Source: Rhizopus arrhizus
Lineage: Eukaryota; Mucoromycota; Mucoromycetes; Mucorales; Rhizopodaceae
Reading direction: 5' to 3'
Length of the DNA stretch: 64,000 nucleotides
Assembly (NCBI GenBank): GCA_024220505.1
Contig: JAKZZE010000001.1
Location: forward strand, 1,240,001-1,304,000
Below the pieces are notes generated by a model. That model did no database searches. It was not told where the DNA came from and saw only the letters and a list, made by a program, of their open reading frames with translations. Every line of letters starts with the position of its first letter. The first letter of the stretch is position 1. The translations under genes were made by a program, and so were the position numbers. Positions 22,829 through 34,689 of this stretch are shown piece after piece.

Positions 22829-24093
22829 TTAATCTAAGCCAAACAAATAATAGAAAAGTTGGACTGCAGCAAATATAATCTACACACACATACGATGTTA
22901 TTAGCTGGTAATAATCAATTCGATATATACTTACTGGTTGCCAAACAACTAAATATCTAACACCGTCTAATAAACTAAGGTACAATTGTTGCTGCGTGTC
23001 CCATCTATCAGTGATAATAATTAAGTAACACGATTGATTCCATTCGATTATCACTTACGGATTGCGTTTGAATTCCTTTAAATCCACCTTTTCTTTACAA
23101 TAAGGACAAATATCCTTTTTACCCACCAAAACCCATCCACGAATACACTTTTCATGGAAAACATGTTTACATGTCAACTGATGTACTGGATCATCTTCAA
23201 ACATGGGCTTATCAATCATGCCAGGTGCAACTGAAGTAGCATAACCACAGACAGCACAAATGCCTTCTCCCAAATACTTGTTGGGTAAACCATCCTTTGA
23301 ATAATATCCAATCGTTGCTGCCATTCTATCCGTACAAATCTCTACAAAGTCTCTGCCCAACACACCAAAATAAAGTCCATAACACAACATCAATAATCCA
23401 ATTTGCATCACACTGGGTCCTGCTGAGAAAAGAGCTGCGAAACCAAAAAAGACACCGAGAATGATAATATATCCAACCAATCCGATTACAAAAGACGCAT
23501 TATATACAACAGTGTACCATTTGTAAACAAGACGTGGAGTCATGGCTTCCAAGGGTTGTCTGGATGCCTTATAGATGACTTTGAATAATACATTAGAGAA
23601 GAAATAAGGGAAATAATTGTATATTATATACCATATCCATTGAGTAACGAAAATAGTATCCAAGTAATCAAGAATCGATACCATCCACCATAAATACCAA
23701 ATATTACAGGAAAGAAATATAAACCCCCTAAACTGATGGCTTGATATGACTTATAATGTTTCTTTTTCCAATATAAAATTAAGAATTGTGATGCAAACAA
23801 TGCAAACAATAATATGAAAGCCATTAATTCATGTTGCGCTTCATGACCTATTATCCATGTTGGTTTTACTTTGATATGTTGTATTTAATATATAAACCTT
23901 TGTGTTCCTTGTTGTACACAACTTGATTTTGATATCTTGTATAAAATTATTATCCCTTGCTATAAAAAAACCTTTTCCCCCTTTTTTTAAGAAAAAAATA
24001 CCTTTCTTGTTGTTCTGGTGTTAATTGTGCAATCTGTTCCTCACTCAATGTTCCATGCAACCAAGCAGCATTCAAGGATTCATCATGCTCCAT
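22829..24093 (-). CDS. RNF121/RNF175-type multi-pass RING E3 ligase, six exons, 328 aa
   Basis: Exons 24093-24002, 23935-23898, 23847-23632, 23578-23059, 23004-22935 and 22879-22829. The N-terminus (MEHDESLNAAWLHG) precedes GHEAQHELMAFILLFALFA and four to five further hydrophobic segments, including TPRLVYKWYTVVYNAS and LMLCYGLYFGVLGRDFVEI. The RING starts at ICAVCG and ends CPYCKEKVDLKEF, with TCKHVFHEKCIRGW between. It ends DGVRYLVVWQP plus FAAVQLFYYLFGLD. Order and motifs fit RNF121/RNF175, a Golgi/ER ubiquitin ligase studied in animals for quality control of membrane proteins. The exon 2 acceptor is CAAG, less certain than the others. Overall identification is strong. Confidence 0.9.
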
Positions 24094-25776
24094 TTGTTTT
24101 GAGTATTAAAAAAAGAGGAAAGAAATGTAAGAAAATACCAGGAAATGATCAGAAACTTTTCAAGTGCCGAATTTATCATTTCGTTTATTGTCAGGGCAAA
24201 ACGACCCGGCACGTCAGATGATCAACCAAGAGATTTGATTCATCCTAAATATCATGTATCTTTATTGAGATTATCTAAAATTCATGATTCACTTGATTTA
24301 AATTTTAAATAAATGGTGTAAAAAAAGCAAGAGAGGTTTATTATCTATAACTTTACATTGTTCATCTTTTTTGATGCCAACTTGAAATAGTAAATATAGG
24401 CGACTCATTCGAACACATGTGTTATCATTTTACTACCTTACTCACTTTTCAATGTATAGTCAGATCATAAAGAATTAATGCTTGCTATTCTAGTCTTTTA
24501 CATGCTGATCCTAGTCTTAAATGACCATCAATCAGGGTTTATATTTACTTTATCTTACAAAATCCTCTCTTGATTGATTTATAAACAGATATTATCCTAA
24601 ACCATCATTTTTAACAGTTAAATACGACAATTCTAGTTGATCAAAGGAATAAATAAACGGGAATAAATTCACTTACACCAGAAAGTGATGATTACCTTTT
24701 CTATTGTTTTCTTCTTTACTTTATCCAAAGAGTATAAAAGATATGCTCCGTCTTACAATTCCCTAAGCCCGATCTTCTACAACGTAATGCGTAAAATAAA
24801 ATATTAAAGCCTTATGTTTCTTATTTATACAGAGATATATCATTTCTTACAAATTCCATTGTCATTTACAATATGTTTCTTACTAATGATATACTTTGGG
24901 AGTAGTAAACAAACTAAATGGATCTAATACTCAAAAAATATGTGAGCAAATCATCTCTACCGAAGCTAGTATATTAAAAGAGCATACTGTACACATGATT
25001 ACCTTTATATTGAAAAGGGCATTTTTCTTTTTTAGAGTTTCATAGCAGTGATAGCAGTGGTTACAATTTGCCGACTGATTCTGATAATGGTAGCGATAAC
25101 AATCAGAAAAAAAAAAACAGTGAATCTAATATTATATCTACAGAGGACTAAGAAATTAAGGATTTAAAAAATGAATATAATAGGGTTGCAGATTATGAAC
25201 CAAATATAATGAAACGTGAGATCCTTGTCTAATCATTTTCTGAAGATAGTAGCAACAATGACAACTCTTCAAAATGAATATGAAAAACATTTTTATATCT
25301 CACTGCTCTCATGTAACTGCTGAAGTCTTAATGAATATTAACACTAGCAGGAAGCCCACTTTCAGGAATTTTACGCTTATTAACTTGCATACTTTCCCTA
25401 CAAGAAATACATACTTTCTTTACATCTGTTGTTCGTAAACGCCATAAAATTTTAAACCAAAATCAAAAACTGCCAAAAGAAAGAAATTAGAAAACTATTC
25501 AAGCTGCTGTTGCTGATTTAGAGCAGATAGGGCTGCAGCTAATGTTTTTTTTTAGCTATACAGAATTTATTGTCAACTATAGTCTTTTCTCTCGAAAACT
25601 TTTGTTCAAATGCCATGAAATGATGATTTAGAGCATTATATTTATAGGCATAGTCGGAGAATGAATGTGACATCACCAAACAGCCAGCGCTCTTGCCAGA
25701 AAAGATAGCTCAGGTGTGAGAGAGTAAATTCTGAAGTCCAGGCAGAATCTATTGAGTTCCTTCTCTACAAAACAAT
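24094..25776. other. 1.7-kb gene-poor stretch with degraded ORF remnants
   Basis: From about 25030 a frame with scattered stops reads SSDSSGYNLPTDSDNGSDNN, then ILRLLTCILSLQEIHTFFTS and ends near 25490. The Ser/Asp-rich part looks coding-derived, but no family is recognised. It is probably an old mobile-element relic. The rest, including the promoter region of RPS8, shows no gene. Confidence 0.45.
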
Positions 25777-26661
25777 ATGGGTAAATGGAAACCATCCATC
25801 CATCCATCTGTATAAACTAATACAAAACCATTAGGTATCAGCCGTGATTCTCGCCACAAGCGTAGCGCCACTGGTGCTAGACGTGCTCAATATAGAAAGA
25901 AGAGAAAGTAAGTTTTTTTCTTTCATTTTGAAATGGGGGTTCAATTTTAATTGGAAACCTTCAAACAAAGTATGCAACAGGAAACACCGATCTTACACAT
26001 GTTTTGCTATATAGGTTCGAATTAGGTCGTCAATCTGCCAACACTAAATTAGGTAGCAAGCGTATCCACTTGGTTCGTGTCCGTGGTGGTAACTTCAAGC
26101 GTCGTGCTCTTCGTTTGGAAAACGGTAACTTCTCTTGGGGTTCCGAAGGTATCTCTCGCAAGACTCGTGTCTTGACTGTCGTCTACAATGCCTCCAACAA
26201 CGAATTAGTCCGTACCAACACTCTTGTTAAGGGTGCCGTCATTCAAATTGATGCCACTCCTTTCCGTCAGTGGTACGAATCTCACTACGCTCTCCCTCTT
26301 GGTAAGCAAAAGTCTGGCGAGGTAAGCAAATTATATATCCTTATAGGGACAATTTACTGATATCAATAATAGGAAGCCGCTTCTGCTGAAAAGAAGTCCA
26401 AGAGTGTTGAAAAGAAGATTGCTGCTCGTGCCGCTACTGCTGCTATTGACCCTCTCTTGAACGATCAATTCAATGCCGGTCGTCTCTATGCTGTCATTGC
26501 TTCTCGTCCCGGTCAATCTGGTCGTTGTGACGGCTACATTCTTGAAGGAAAGGAACTCGAATTCTACCTTCGTAAGATTAAGGTAATATTAAAGAAAGAA
26601 ACAGAAAAGGAAATAAGAAACTTATTTTTATTTTTGTATATAGTCCAAGAAGCAACATTAA
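25777..26661 (+). CDS. RPS8: 40S ribosomal protein S8 (eS8), five exons, 203 aa
   Basis: Exons 25777-25780, 25835-25907, 26015-26321, 26373-26582 and 26644-26661. The protein starts [20 protein letters not shown] and continues [32 protein letters not shown] and [20 protein letters not shown], which is eS8 throughout. It is a small-subunit structural protein. The first coding exon is only ATGG, and the last codes SKKQH. Codon use is biased to C-ending codons (e.g. ggtaacttctcttgg), unlike most neighbours, consistent with high expression. It is followed in tandem by RPL11, 558 bp downstream. Length is as expected for the family. Confidence 0.96.
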
Positions 26662-27219
26662 ATTGTTTATTCCTTTCTCATTCTTTTCTATTTTCGATAA
26701 AGTCAAATGTAATAAAAAACATTTTAAAAAAAAATTTCGCAGATGTATTTTATAAAAACAGGTCGATATACTTGGTTGATGGGAGATGTATAACAGCATG
26801 GAAAAAAGAAGTGGAAACCGACTAAATGTTGATGTAGCTGGATAACTATAAATTCTGCCATTATGGGCGAAAAGGAAGGATTTTTATTACCAATAAATCA
26901 CTGTATATTATTTTAAAAGCTTGAGATATATCTATTCTAAAGCTTTACTATCATTGACTGTAGCTAAACAGTATGTTTTATTGAAAAGCAAACATTGTTT
27001 ACCAACGCAATAATTTCTTGATATGCTGCCGTAATTTGTGTACAAGAGCCCTAAGAGAAACTGCCCGGGTAAAATTAAAGTCCAGACCGGAAACAGAGCT
27101 TTTTGATCGTCATCTTGTCCTCCCTCTCAACATACTTGCTTGAGACAGAGGGAAAGGATAACAAAAACATCAGCTTAAGATTTCCTTTCTTCTTTTTTGC
27201 TTCGATATCGTCAGACACC
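26662..27219. other. Intergenic RPS8-RPL11 (promoter of RPL11)
   Basis: It holds the RPS8 3' UTR (AATAAA at about 26891) and the RPL11 promoter, with pyrimidine-rich patches just before the start codon (tcctttcttcttttttgc near 27183). No gene is seen. Confidence 0.6.
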
Positions 27220-28106
27220 ATGGTAATATAATCACATTGGATAATAGAGAGAAAAGCAAAAAGGATGGATGATTAAGAAAAGAGAGAGATAGAAGATGAA
27301 GTGTTTATTTGCCTATAATATACAGTCTTGTAGAAGTCATTCTGACATGCTTATTATTTTTTTAACAACTTCAACATTCCCATTCTAATGCATTCAGTTT
27401 TTCAATTCAACATTTCAACTACTACTGTTTACTTTAACTCTATCTTTTGCTTTTTCTCTACTATTTTCCTCTGTTAAATTATTCTATATAAATTACTTAC
27501 CATTTTTTTATTATAGAGCGCCGAAGAACAAAAGGTTACCAAGAACCCCATGCGCAACCTCAGAATTGAAAAGTTGGTTCTCAACATCTCAGTTGGTGAG
27601 TCTGGTGACAGACTTACTCGTGCTGCCAAGGTGCTTGAACAATTGACTGGTCAAACTCCCGTTTACTCCAAGGCCCGTTATACCGTCCGTTCTTTCTCTA
27701 TTCGTCGTAACGAAAAGATTGCTGTTCACGTCACTGTCCGTGGTCCCAAGGCTGAAGAAATCCTTGAACGTGGTTTGAAGGTTAAGGAATACGAACTTAA
27801 GGCTCGTAACTTCTCTGAAACTGGTAACTTTGGCTTCGGTATTGACGAACACATTGATTTGGGTATCAAGTATGATCCCTCTATTGGTATTTACGGTATG
27901 GATTACTATGTTGTCATGGGTCGCCCTGGTTACCGTGTCTCTCGTCGTAAGCACTGTAAGTCTACCGTTGGTGTCACTCACCGTATCAAGAAGGTAAAAA
28001 AAAAAAATACAGTTTGTGGTAGTGATTAATTAACATATATAAATAGGAGGAGTCCATTGAATGGTTTAAGAACCGTTTTGATGGTGTTGTTAACAACAAG
28101 GCTTAA
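27220..28106 (+). CDS. RPL11: 60S ribosomal protein L11 (uL5), three exons, 179 aa
   Basis: Exons 27220-27222, 27517-27993 and 28047-28106. The protein reads [20 protein letters not shown], then [20 protein letters not shown], the [17 protein letters not shown] segment and [20 protein letters not shown], ending [10 protein letters not shown]. This is uL5, which contacts 5S rRNA on the large subunit. The first coding exon is the ATG alone. Intron 1 is 294 nt, five to six times the usual length here. Codon bias matches RPS8. Confidence 0.96.
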
Positions 28107-31100
28107 AAATTGTATTTGTTTAAAGAGAAAAATAAAAGGAAAAGGAAAAAAAAGACGAATAGCTCTGTATGTGAGTTGAACTGTTTATTTGCGTGATTTA
28201 AAGGTGATACAAAAATGCCTTCAGGGACGCTTGTTTTATCTAATAAATACTTTTCAACTTAATCTATGCATAGCCCGCATGCTTTTTTTTAAAAAAAAAG
28301 AATACTGGGTTAATGCTTTGTTTAACCTTGACAGGTGTTCTGTGATCACCTATATAAGAGAGCTTTTTTTTTTTTTGTTTATAGCACTCTTCACCACTAA
28401 AAGTTGAATATAAAATAAGAGTTTATTTACTGCTTCGCATTAACCAAATGAAAGCTTTGATAAGGAGACGGATGCAGTTTAATTTAGTAAAGAAATAGAA
28501 AAATACAAAGCCAGTAAAATAAGAATGAAATGGAAATTCTTACAAAACATCACTGCACTCTGTAATATGTTCAGAGATATTACTGCAAATGCTGGTAAGG
28601 GTAAAAGTGAAGACAAAGGGTCAATGATGGAGAACATATTACTAGTGGCCTTTTCAGATTTGAGCAAGAATGATGTTGAGAATTGGCTTGAAGAAATATC
28701 AATTCTTTGACAGCTAAACATAAAACGCCCAAGAGTCGGTAGATTGAATACAATAGGATAATTTGCAGAAACGAATTTAGCGGATAGAAGTTAATAAAGT
28801 ATCATGCAGAATTGTTGTGCTGATGAGGCAGTATAGTGTATTGTGGTAAATAACTGTTAGAACGAGAACCTAAAGTCTAGAAAAGTAGAGAACGTTGATC
28901 ATGTACAAATAATCCGGTTGCGCGTTGGGGAAGCTACAAAGTTATAAAAATGAGCCAATTGATTATGAAATCGGAAGCGATTATCAAAAGGAGTAAATTC
29001 AAAGTGTTTGTATTGCTTATTATCGAATGTATTCCTGTACCTGAAAATGTGAACAGTCTGTAACAATTCTATATCTATAAGCCTCTTGCTTTCTGATCTA
29101 AAAGCTTTTAGGAATGTTAAATGACAATAGAGCTTTATTTTTATTAAGGTCATTGGTGTTGGTATCTTTTATAAAGCACTTTTTATATAAAAAAATATAA
29201 ATTGCTCAATTAAATGGTAGTGTGTAGAAACGTAATAGAGCAAATAAGGTGAGTTTTAGTAGACTTTTTTTTTTTTTTTCGTGAAACGCGCTAAGAATGA
29301 ATATAGACCTCCTTTGCTCAACTTTGGGGGAAGCGTTATAATGCATAAATGCATCAAGTGAGGCGCAGTATCCTTCATTTCAGACACCCATGCATAAGCA
29401 CAAGACTTTACGAGATGAGGAAAAATGGCAGTTGCATTCTTTCTATTGGAACGAGCATGGGTGAATTATTGCAGACAACTATTACTTATATTGACTGCCT
29501 TCATGTTTTTATTAGTCACTTGAAAATCTGACAATGGAAACAAGTCACCTTTTTTTTTAACAATTTCATGTAAACATGACAAGTATTCAATCCTTCAACG
29601 GGCTTTGCTCCTGTTTTAGCAGTGTAACATAAAATTATCATTTGGTCTGTGTACTACAATCGGCCGATTTGTTCCTGATTCCTAGACGAAGAGATGCTGA
29701 GGACATTAAATATACAGTTTTTATTGAATCCATCCCAAAGTATGGCAAAAATAATGTCATGAAATCATACTTGTTGCTAAATATTCAATTACAGCTATTA
29801 ACACACGTACCTTGCTGAACTTTTTAAAGAGTTTATTAGACACTTTGCTGAAAAAAAAAAATGTAAATTTACAGACATTCAGATTTCTCGTCTTGCATTT
29901 CTTAAGCATAACGTGCTCTTTGTTTCTAAACACAAGCAAGTTTTTTTTTATATATCTAGGTTCATATACATAATCCTCTTGCTTTTTCAGATAAAATTGA
30001 TTAGAGCTTATTCACTGATTATGTCTTTTGAGCTCTAATTGACTCATCGATTACTTTAATCTCGGGTATCCCCGTAGCCAAGAAGACTGTATAGCATTCC
30101 CATCAAAGTTTTGGTATTTGTGCCTTTTTATTTTTGATGTAATGGTATACATGTATTTATAGAGTATTCATTCCGTTTGTTTTTAATTTATCGCTAAAAG
30201 CATACAAGTGAGACTTTTTACATGAAAAATTCATCGATAATGACGAAACAAGATGTAATGCATCAAGTACTGCGGTTTTAACTAAAAGTTACGCGACAAA
30301 ATATAATATTTAGAGCTCAAGATGATGATAGAACGTTCTTTGAGGCACAAGTACTTGTAAAAAAATGTCTGGAACAAAGATAAAATTATGACTCATTTAA
30401 TACAAGGGCATTTGTTATATTCTTTAGTCCTTTAACCCTTGACTTTTTTTTTGTCTCATTATTTTCTGGTAGATCTCAAGTTGTTTGCAATTCAATTCGA
30501 TCTACTGAGCGGATGATCAAACTACAGGACTCAGCAGTGATTGTACTCACCTACGGGTGTTACTTCCGTGACAAGCCCCAATTTAAAATATGTTTTATTG
30601 TAAATTCAAAGGTTATGAATGCACACATTTTATTTATAACATTGCCATTCAATCTATACTTACCTTAAAGAGATGCAAAGCAACTGTGGGCTCTTTAGAG
30701 TACCAATGGTCTTTTGTTTTTTTTTTGTCGGGATCTTGAGATTAGATTGATTTCTCCACAAATTCTTTTCTCTGTCGTCACTGTCAACATATGTCCTAAA
30801 TAAGCTTTGCTCTAAAGAGAACATCTCTGCGCCTTCTTTGAGAGAATAAGGCTGTACCGTGTTTTAGTTGTTTGTGGAAAGTTACACTGTGAATATCAGC
30901 CGATATACTTTATGACTGTCTTTATTACATATTAAGCCAATCATGTCACATCAACTCCTATTTCTTTTAAATCCTTTTTGTTTTTCTTCTTTTGTTTCCT
31001 TCTTTTTTTTATTTTTTATTTTATTTTTTTATTCTTTTTTATTTTTATTTTTTTTTTTTTAAAAAAAAAGAACTTGTTGATTTATAACCTATTTATTTAA

Positions 31101-31111
31101 ACAAGTGGTGA
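28107..31111. other. 3-kb gene-poor region with decayed ORF remnants
   Basis: A 76-codon frame at about 28479-28710 (FSKEIEKYKASKIRMKWKF, then GKSEDKGSMMENILL) looks protein-derived but is unrecognised. Another open stretch from about 29758 to 29990 contains AKYSITAINTRTLLNFLKSL. Both sit among stop-rich sequence and look like old mobile-element debris. T8A9 and T-run/A-run junctions occur at 28283-28299 and about 31049-31069. No complete gene is supported. Confidence 0.5.
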
Positions 31112-31150
31112 TTTTATATCATAAATCACCCTTTTCATAAAGCCTATCAA

Positions 31151-31798
31151 GTGTCATTTAACAGAAGCAACGTTTTGTATTCTTTAAAAGCAAATAATAA
31201 CAATGAATTATTTTATATTCCACGGCAATCCTACCCCAAAGAAAACAATTCAACAGCAATTTATGAAAACGCACCCACAATGTCAGACATTTATAGCTCG
31301 TCCATCGATTTCTCGTCATCTACTTTATCCCAAAGAGGTATTAAAGCTGGATTTTTATCTGGTCAACAGTCTTCAACCGCCATGAGAAAAGAAGAAACAA
31401 ATAATCATTCTAACAACTGGCGCAAATCTTCTCATGACACGAATAATAACACACCGGATAATAATAATGACTTGAATATCGTTTTATCGCTAGCTTCATC
31501 GTCTACAGGCAAACGTTCATCATCTGTCGACAATGAGCTAAAGAGAGCAAAGAAGAAGAGAAAGACAGAAGATGAAGAAGTAGTCTTGTTTGGTCCAATC
31601 CCTACTATGAATACAATAACTGTTAAAACTAATGATGATGACTTGATAATGAATGATGAAACGATATTTCAAGAACTTGAAAGAATAATTAATAACAATA
31701 ACACTATTCTATCACCGCCTACTTCCCCTATCTTATCTTATTTAACAACACATGATGAATTATTATTAAACGATGATTTTGTCTTATTTCCTTAATAA
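31151..31798 (+). CDS. Ser/Asn-rich protein with nuclear-type basic stretch, start uncertain
   Basis: The frame is open from 31112 and stops at 31796-31798, but contains no ATG before the Met codon at about 31280 (APTMSDIY). Either translation begins there (about 172 aa) or an upstream exon has been missed. The product is low-complexity and rich in Ser, Asn and Thr. It has a strong basic cluster ELKRAKKKRKTEDEE that looks like a nuclear localisation signal, and an acidic, hydrophobic C-terminus (LLLNDDFVLFP) that could be an activation region. No domain is recognised. It converges with the BAG gene, with the ends about 10 bp apart. Confidence 0.55.
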
Positions 31799-31807
31799 AC
31801 TTTTTTT

Positions 31808-32569
31808 TTATTGTCTTTCTACAACAAAGCTTTTTAAAATGGATTTAATTTCATCTATTCTATCCAAAAGTGTCTGTGCTATTTTTACAGTTTCTTTTCT
31901 TGTTTGACGTGCATCTAAATGATCTTGTTTACAAGAGATACTATCCAAGTCAAATAAGATGTGCATCAATTGTTCTCCAAGATAGGCCGCGGTGTATATT
32001 TGTTTATTCTTTTCCTTTTCTGTCTTTATTGGTTGAGTTATAAAGCATTTTATTTCCTTTTCGTACTGCTTCAATTGTGGCGCAATATCACTTTCTATCT
32101 TCTTTTTAATTGATTCTAATCGCTCTAATGCAACTTCTTCTTCTTTTGATCGAATATGTTCTCTTGTCTCATTTACTTTGTCAGATCTTCGGTGATGATC
32201 CTAATAGTAACCTAAGCATAACATTTCTTTCACCTTTCTTTATTTACTCTATCCTTGAACCCTTGTTCTTTGTGTCCACTGTTCTTTAACTTGAGTGTAA
32301 TATGACATCCTGGGTGAATCCCATAAATACTCAAAGGCAGATTATCATTGTTCATCATAGCTGTGGAAAATATTTAAATATATATTTTTTTTTTTTTTTT
32401 TTTTTTTACCTCCAAATGCAAGTAAATTGATCTTGTGAGAATCAATACCTGTCATTCGAGAACAATATTCTTTCAAGTCTTTTACTGTTGCCTGTTTCAA
32501 CTCTTGTACACTGTTGTACTCTACTGGAAACTTTTTTCCTTGCCAACTAACTTTTATCACAACAGACAT
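31808..32569 (-). CDS. BAG1-like Hsp70 co-chaperone (ubiquitin-like plus BAG domain), three exons, 221 aa
   Basis: Exons 32569-32410, 32360-32248 and 32200-31808. Residues 1 to about 85 (MSVVIKVSWQGKKFPVEYNS, then TVKDLKEYCSRMTGIDSHKI and KLKN) form a ubiquitin-like fold. A charged linker follows. The C-terminal 80 residues, from YEKEIKCFI through YLGEQLMHILFDLDSI to RKETVKIAQTLLDRIDEI, match the three-helix BAG domain that binds the Hsp70 ATPase domain and promotes nucleotide release. The order is that of BAG1. The ubiquitin-like part may link Hsp70 to the proteasome. Intron 1 includes a run of about 20 T on the plus strand. No membrane segment is seen, so it is not Snl1-like. Confidence 0.88.
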
Positions 32570-33155
32570 TGATCTTTAAAAACGAAATTTCTTTTTTTTT
32601 TTTTTGGTGAAAAGAAGAGCAAATAATTTTCATGCTTGAACCCACAACCGGACCGGAGTTTTACCATGTCAAGTTAATACGCAGAAAAGAATTATGAAAT
32701 ATTTTCAATAACTTGGATAAACACCCCTCCCTCCAGTCCAAGACCTGTTTAAGATCAGCAAGAATTATTTAAAAAGATTCTTCTTTTCTATTTTGTCTTA
32801 CTTGATTAAAAGCATTTTACAGTTTAAACTTTACAATTGCTTTAAAAATTCCTACTTGCAGTATAAAAATAGCAAATTACATCATCAACTGCGCATTGTG
32901 TTCATCTTTGCCTTGCACAACAGAGCCCTTGAAATGACTAATTCTCTTAATTTAAATCATGTGTGTGTGCGTGTGGATATCGATTTTAGCTGTGATCGTC
33001 TAAAAAATAAACAAGTTGAATAGGATTGAACATGAAGTGTAAATAGAATTTTATTTTATACAAACATATACTTTAAAGTATAACAGAATAATTAATAATG
33101 TGATACATTTCATCTAAATGTATCTAGAAAGACTATGTAATCTCTATTTCTTTCA
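32570..33155. other. Intergenic, no supported gene
   Basis: The ORF at 32793-33023 lacks any recognisable feature and composition suggests non-coding DNA. The region contains the BAG1-like promoter and the chitin deacetylase 3' UTR. Confidence 0.5.
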
Positions 33156-34609
33156 TTAAGCCATATAGACGATTGTAATTATTCCAAGAAGGAAAGAAGA
33201 AAATCCTGAAAAAGTAAGATGAGTACTAGAGCTAGTAGAAGCACTTGAACCAGAAAGAGCCACAGAAGATGAAGATGATTCTGCTGAGGAAGAAGTTTCT
33301 GAAACAGAAGGCGATGCAGCTACAGAAGCATCAGGAGAAGATGAGGCTACAGCATTGGAAGTTGTGTTTGATGGAATAGATCCGTCAGCAATAGGATATA
33401 CAAAGTTAGTTTCCCAGTAAGGTTGTGAGATATTAAAGCATTGATTCCAGGGCATGACATTAAATGCCTCTTTGACCTGAGGTAGCCATTTTTCAGCCAT
33501 AGAGACAGTAGAATTATTAAGCTCATGCTGAAGAACAATGTGTCCTGTAGAACTGTCACTACCATTCTTACGAGCTGCAATCCAGTTTTCAAAATAGCCA
33601 TCTACAGTCGAAGGAGACAAGTTTCCTCCACCATCGCCAGGCATGTTCCAATCATCCGTATCTTCATCCCAAATGACAGTAGCTAAACCCATTTGCCATG
33701 CAATAGCACGAACACGATCGTCAACATCACCATAAGGAGGTCTCCAACATTTGGATGTCACACCAGTCACTTCTTTGATCGCACGAAGTGTCCAGTACAA
33801 TTCAGCAACGACAGCTTCATTCTTAAGTGAAGTCATGGCTGGATGAGACCAGGTGTGAACACAGATTGTATGGCCATCAGCTAAAGCTCTCTGTGCTGCT
33901 GCAGGTGCTTCAATCACATTGGAACCAATGTCTAGTGAAATAAAGAGTTAAAAAAGAATAATTTATTACTCTTGAATGCCTTACAAAAGAGACCCGCCTT
34001 TTGACTGTGGTTTGCTAAAAAGTCATACAAGTTAGGTTCTGCCCAAGTACCGGCATCGCTTGTAAGGGGTCCATCATCATAAGTCTATTGCCAAGTCAGA
34101 TAAACAAAAAAGCATTCCCTCCCTTCTTTTCAACTTACCAAACCCCACTCACCCACATTTGGGCAACGGTAATAATCCGGAGCAATCACTGGATTTTTAG
34201 ATTCAACGCAGCCAGAGGCACTCCACCAGCAATCGGGATCCTTATCAGAGTCGTATCCATCCATATCAAGATCTCCATTCGAATCCGCTTTACGAACAGT
34301 GCTGCTGGGCACAAGGCTCCAATCGATAGAGTCAATAGCAGCCTTCACCTCAGCGGAGCTCGTCGAAGGTGTCTTCCAACCTTCGGGATAAGCAGAATGA
34401 TTAAATTCAAGAGTGGGTAGTGATCCAGTAGGTATATTAGTATCACCAGGATAGGACTGTACATTGCCAGAGAGAGGTGTTATGTTTGAAAGGTAAGCAG
34501 GAGACGTTTGTGCAGGAGGAGAAGATGTTGTGTTTGATTGAGCATTAACAAAAGTGAAAAGTACTGCTACAGCAGAAGATAAAGCCATTGCGTTATGAAA
34601 CCAGACCAT
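33156..34609 (-). CDS. Chitin deacetylase (CE4), GPI-anchored, three exons, 448 aa (copy 1)
   Basis: Exons 34609-34139, 34084-33985 and 33931-33156. The enzyme removes acetyl groups from chitin to give chitosan, the main wall polymer in Mucorales. A signal peptide (residues about 1-22, ending FVNAQ) is followed by a Ser/Thr-rich segment. The CE4 motifs are present: TYDDGP (catalytic base and metal Asp), HTWSHP (metal His), RPPYGD, DTDDWN and IVLQHELN. A Ser/Ala-rich stretch with N-glycosylation sites and a final hydrophobic tail (SSFLLGIITIVYMA) indicate a GPI anchor. A TATAAATA box lies about 70 bp upstream of the ATG. It is a paralogue of the divergent gene at 38740. Confidence 0.95.
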
Positions 34610-34678
34610 ATTTATTGGTATGTGTGTTGAAAGGAGATGGCTTAAACAGGCTGTGGAAGTAAAAAGAAAATACGATGG

Positions 34679-34686
34679 TATTTATA
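34679..34686 (-). promoter_or_regulatory. TATA box of chitin deacetylase copy 1
   Basis: TATAAATA on the minus strand, about 70 bp upstream of the start codon at 34609. Confidence 0.6.
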
Positions 34687-34689
34687 TCT

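Noticed and set aside
27290..27350. C/D box snoRNA in RPL11 intron 1
   Set aside because: Box-like motifs are too close, with no terminal stem or internal C'/D' pair. Kept only as a remark on the long intron.
27589..27981. Minus-strand 130-codon ORF opposite RPL11
   Set aside because: Antisense shadow of a codon-biased ribosomal gene.
31151..31153. GTG at 31151 as translation start of the Ser/Asn-rich protein
   Set aside because: Non-AUG starts are unlikely in fungi; the frame simply extends upstream. The first in-frame ATG is near 31280.
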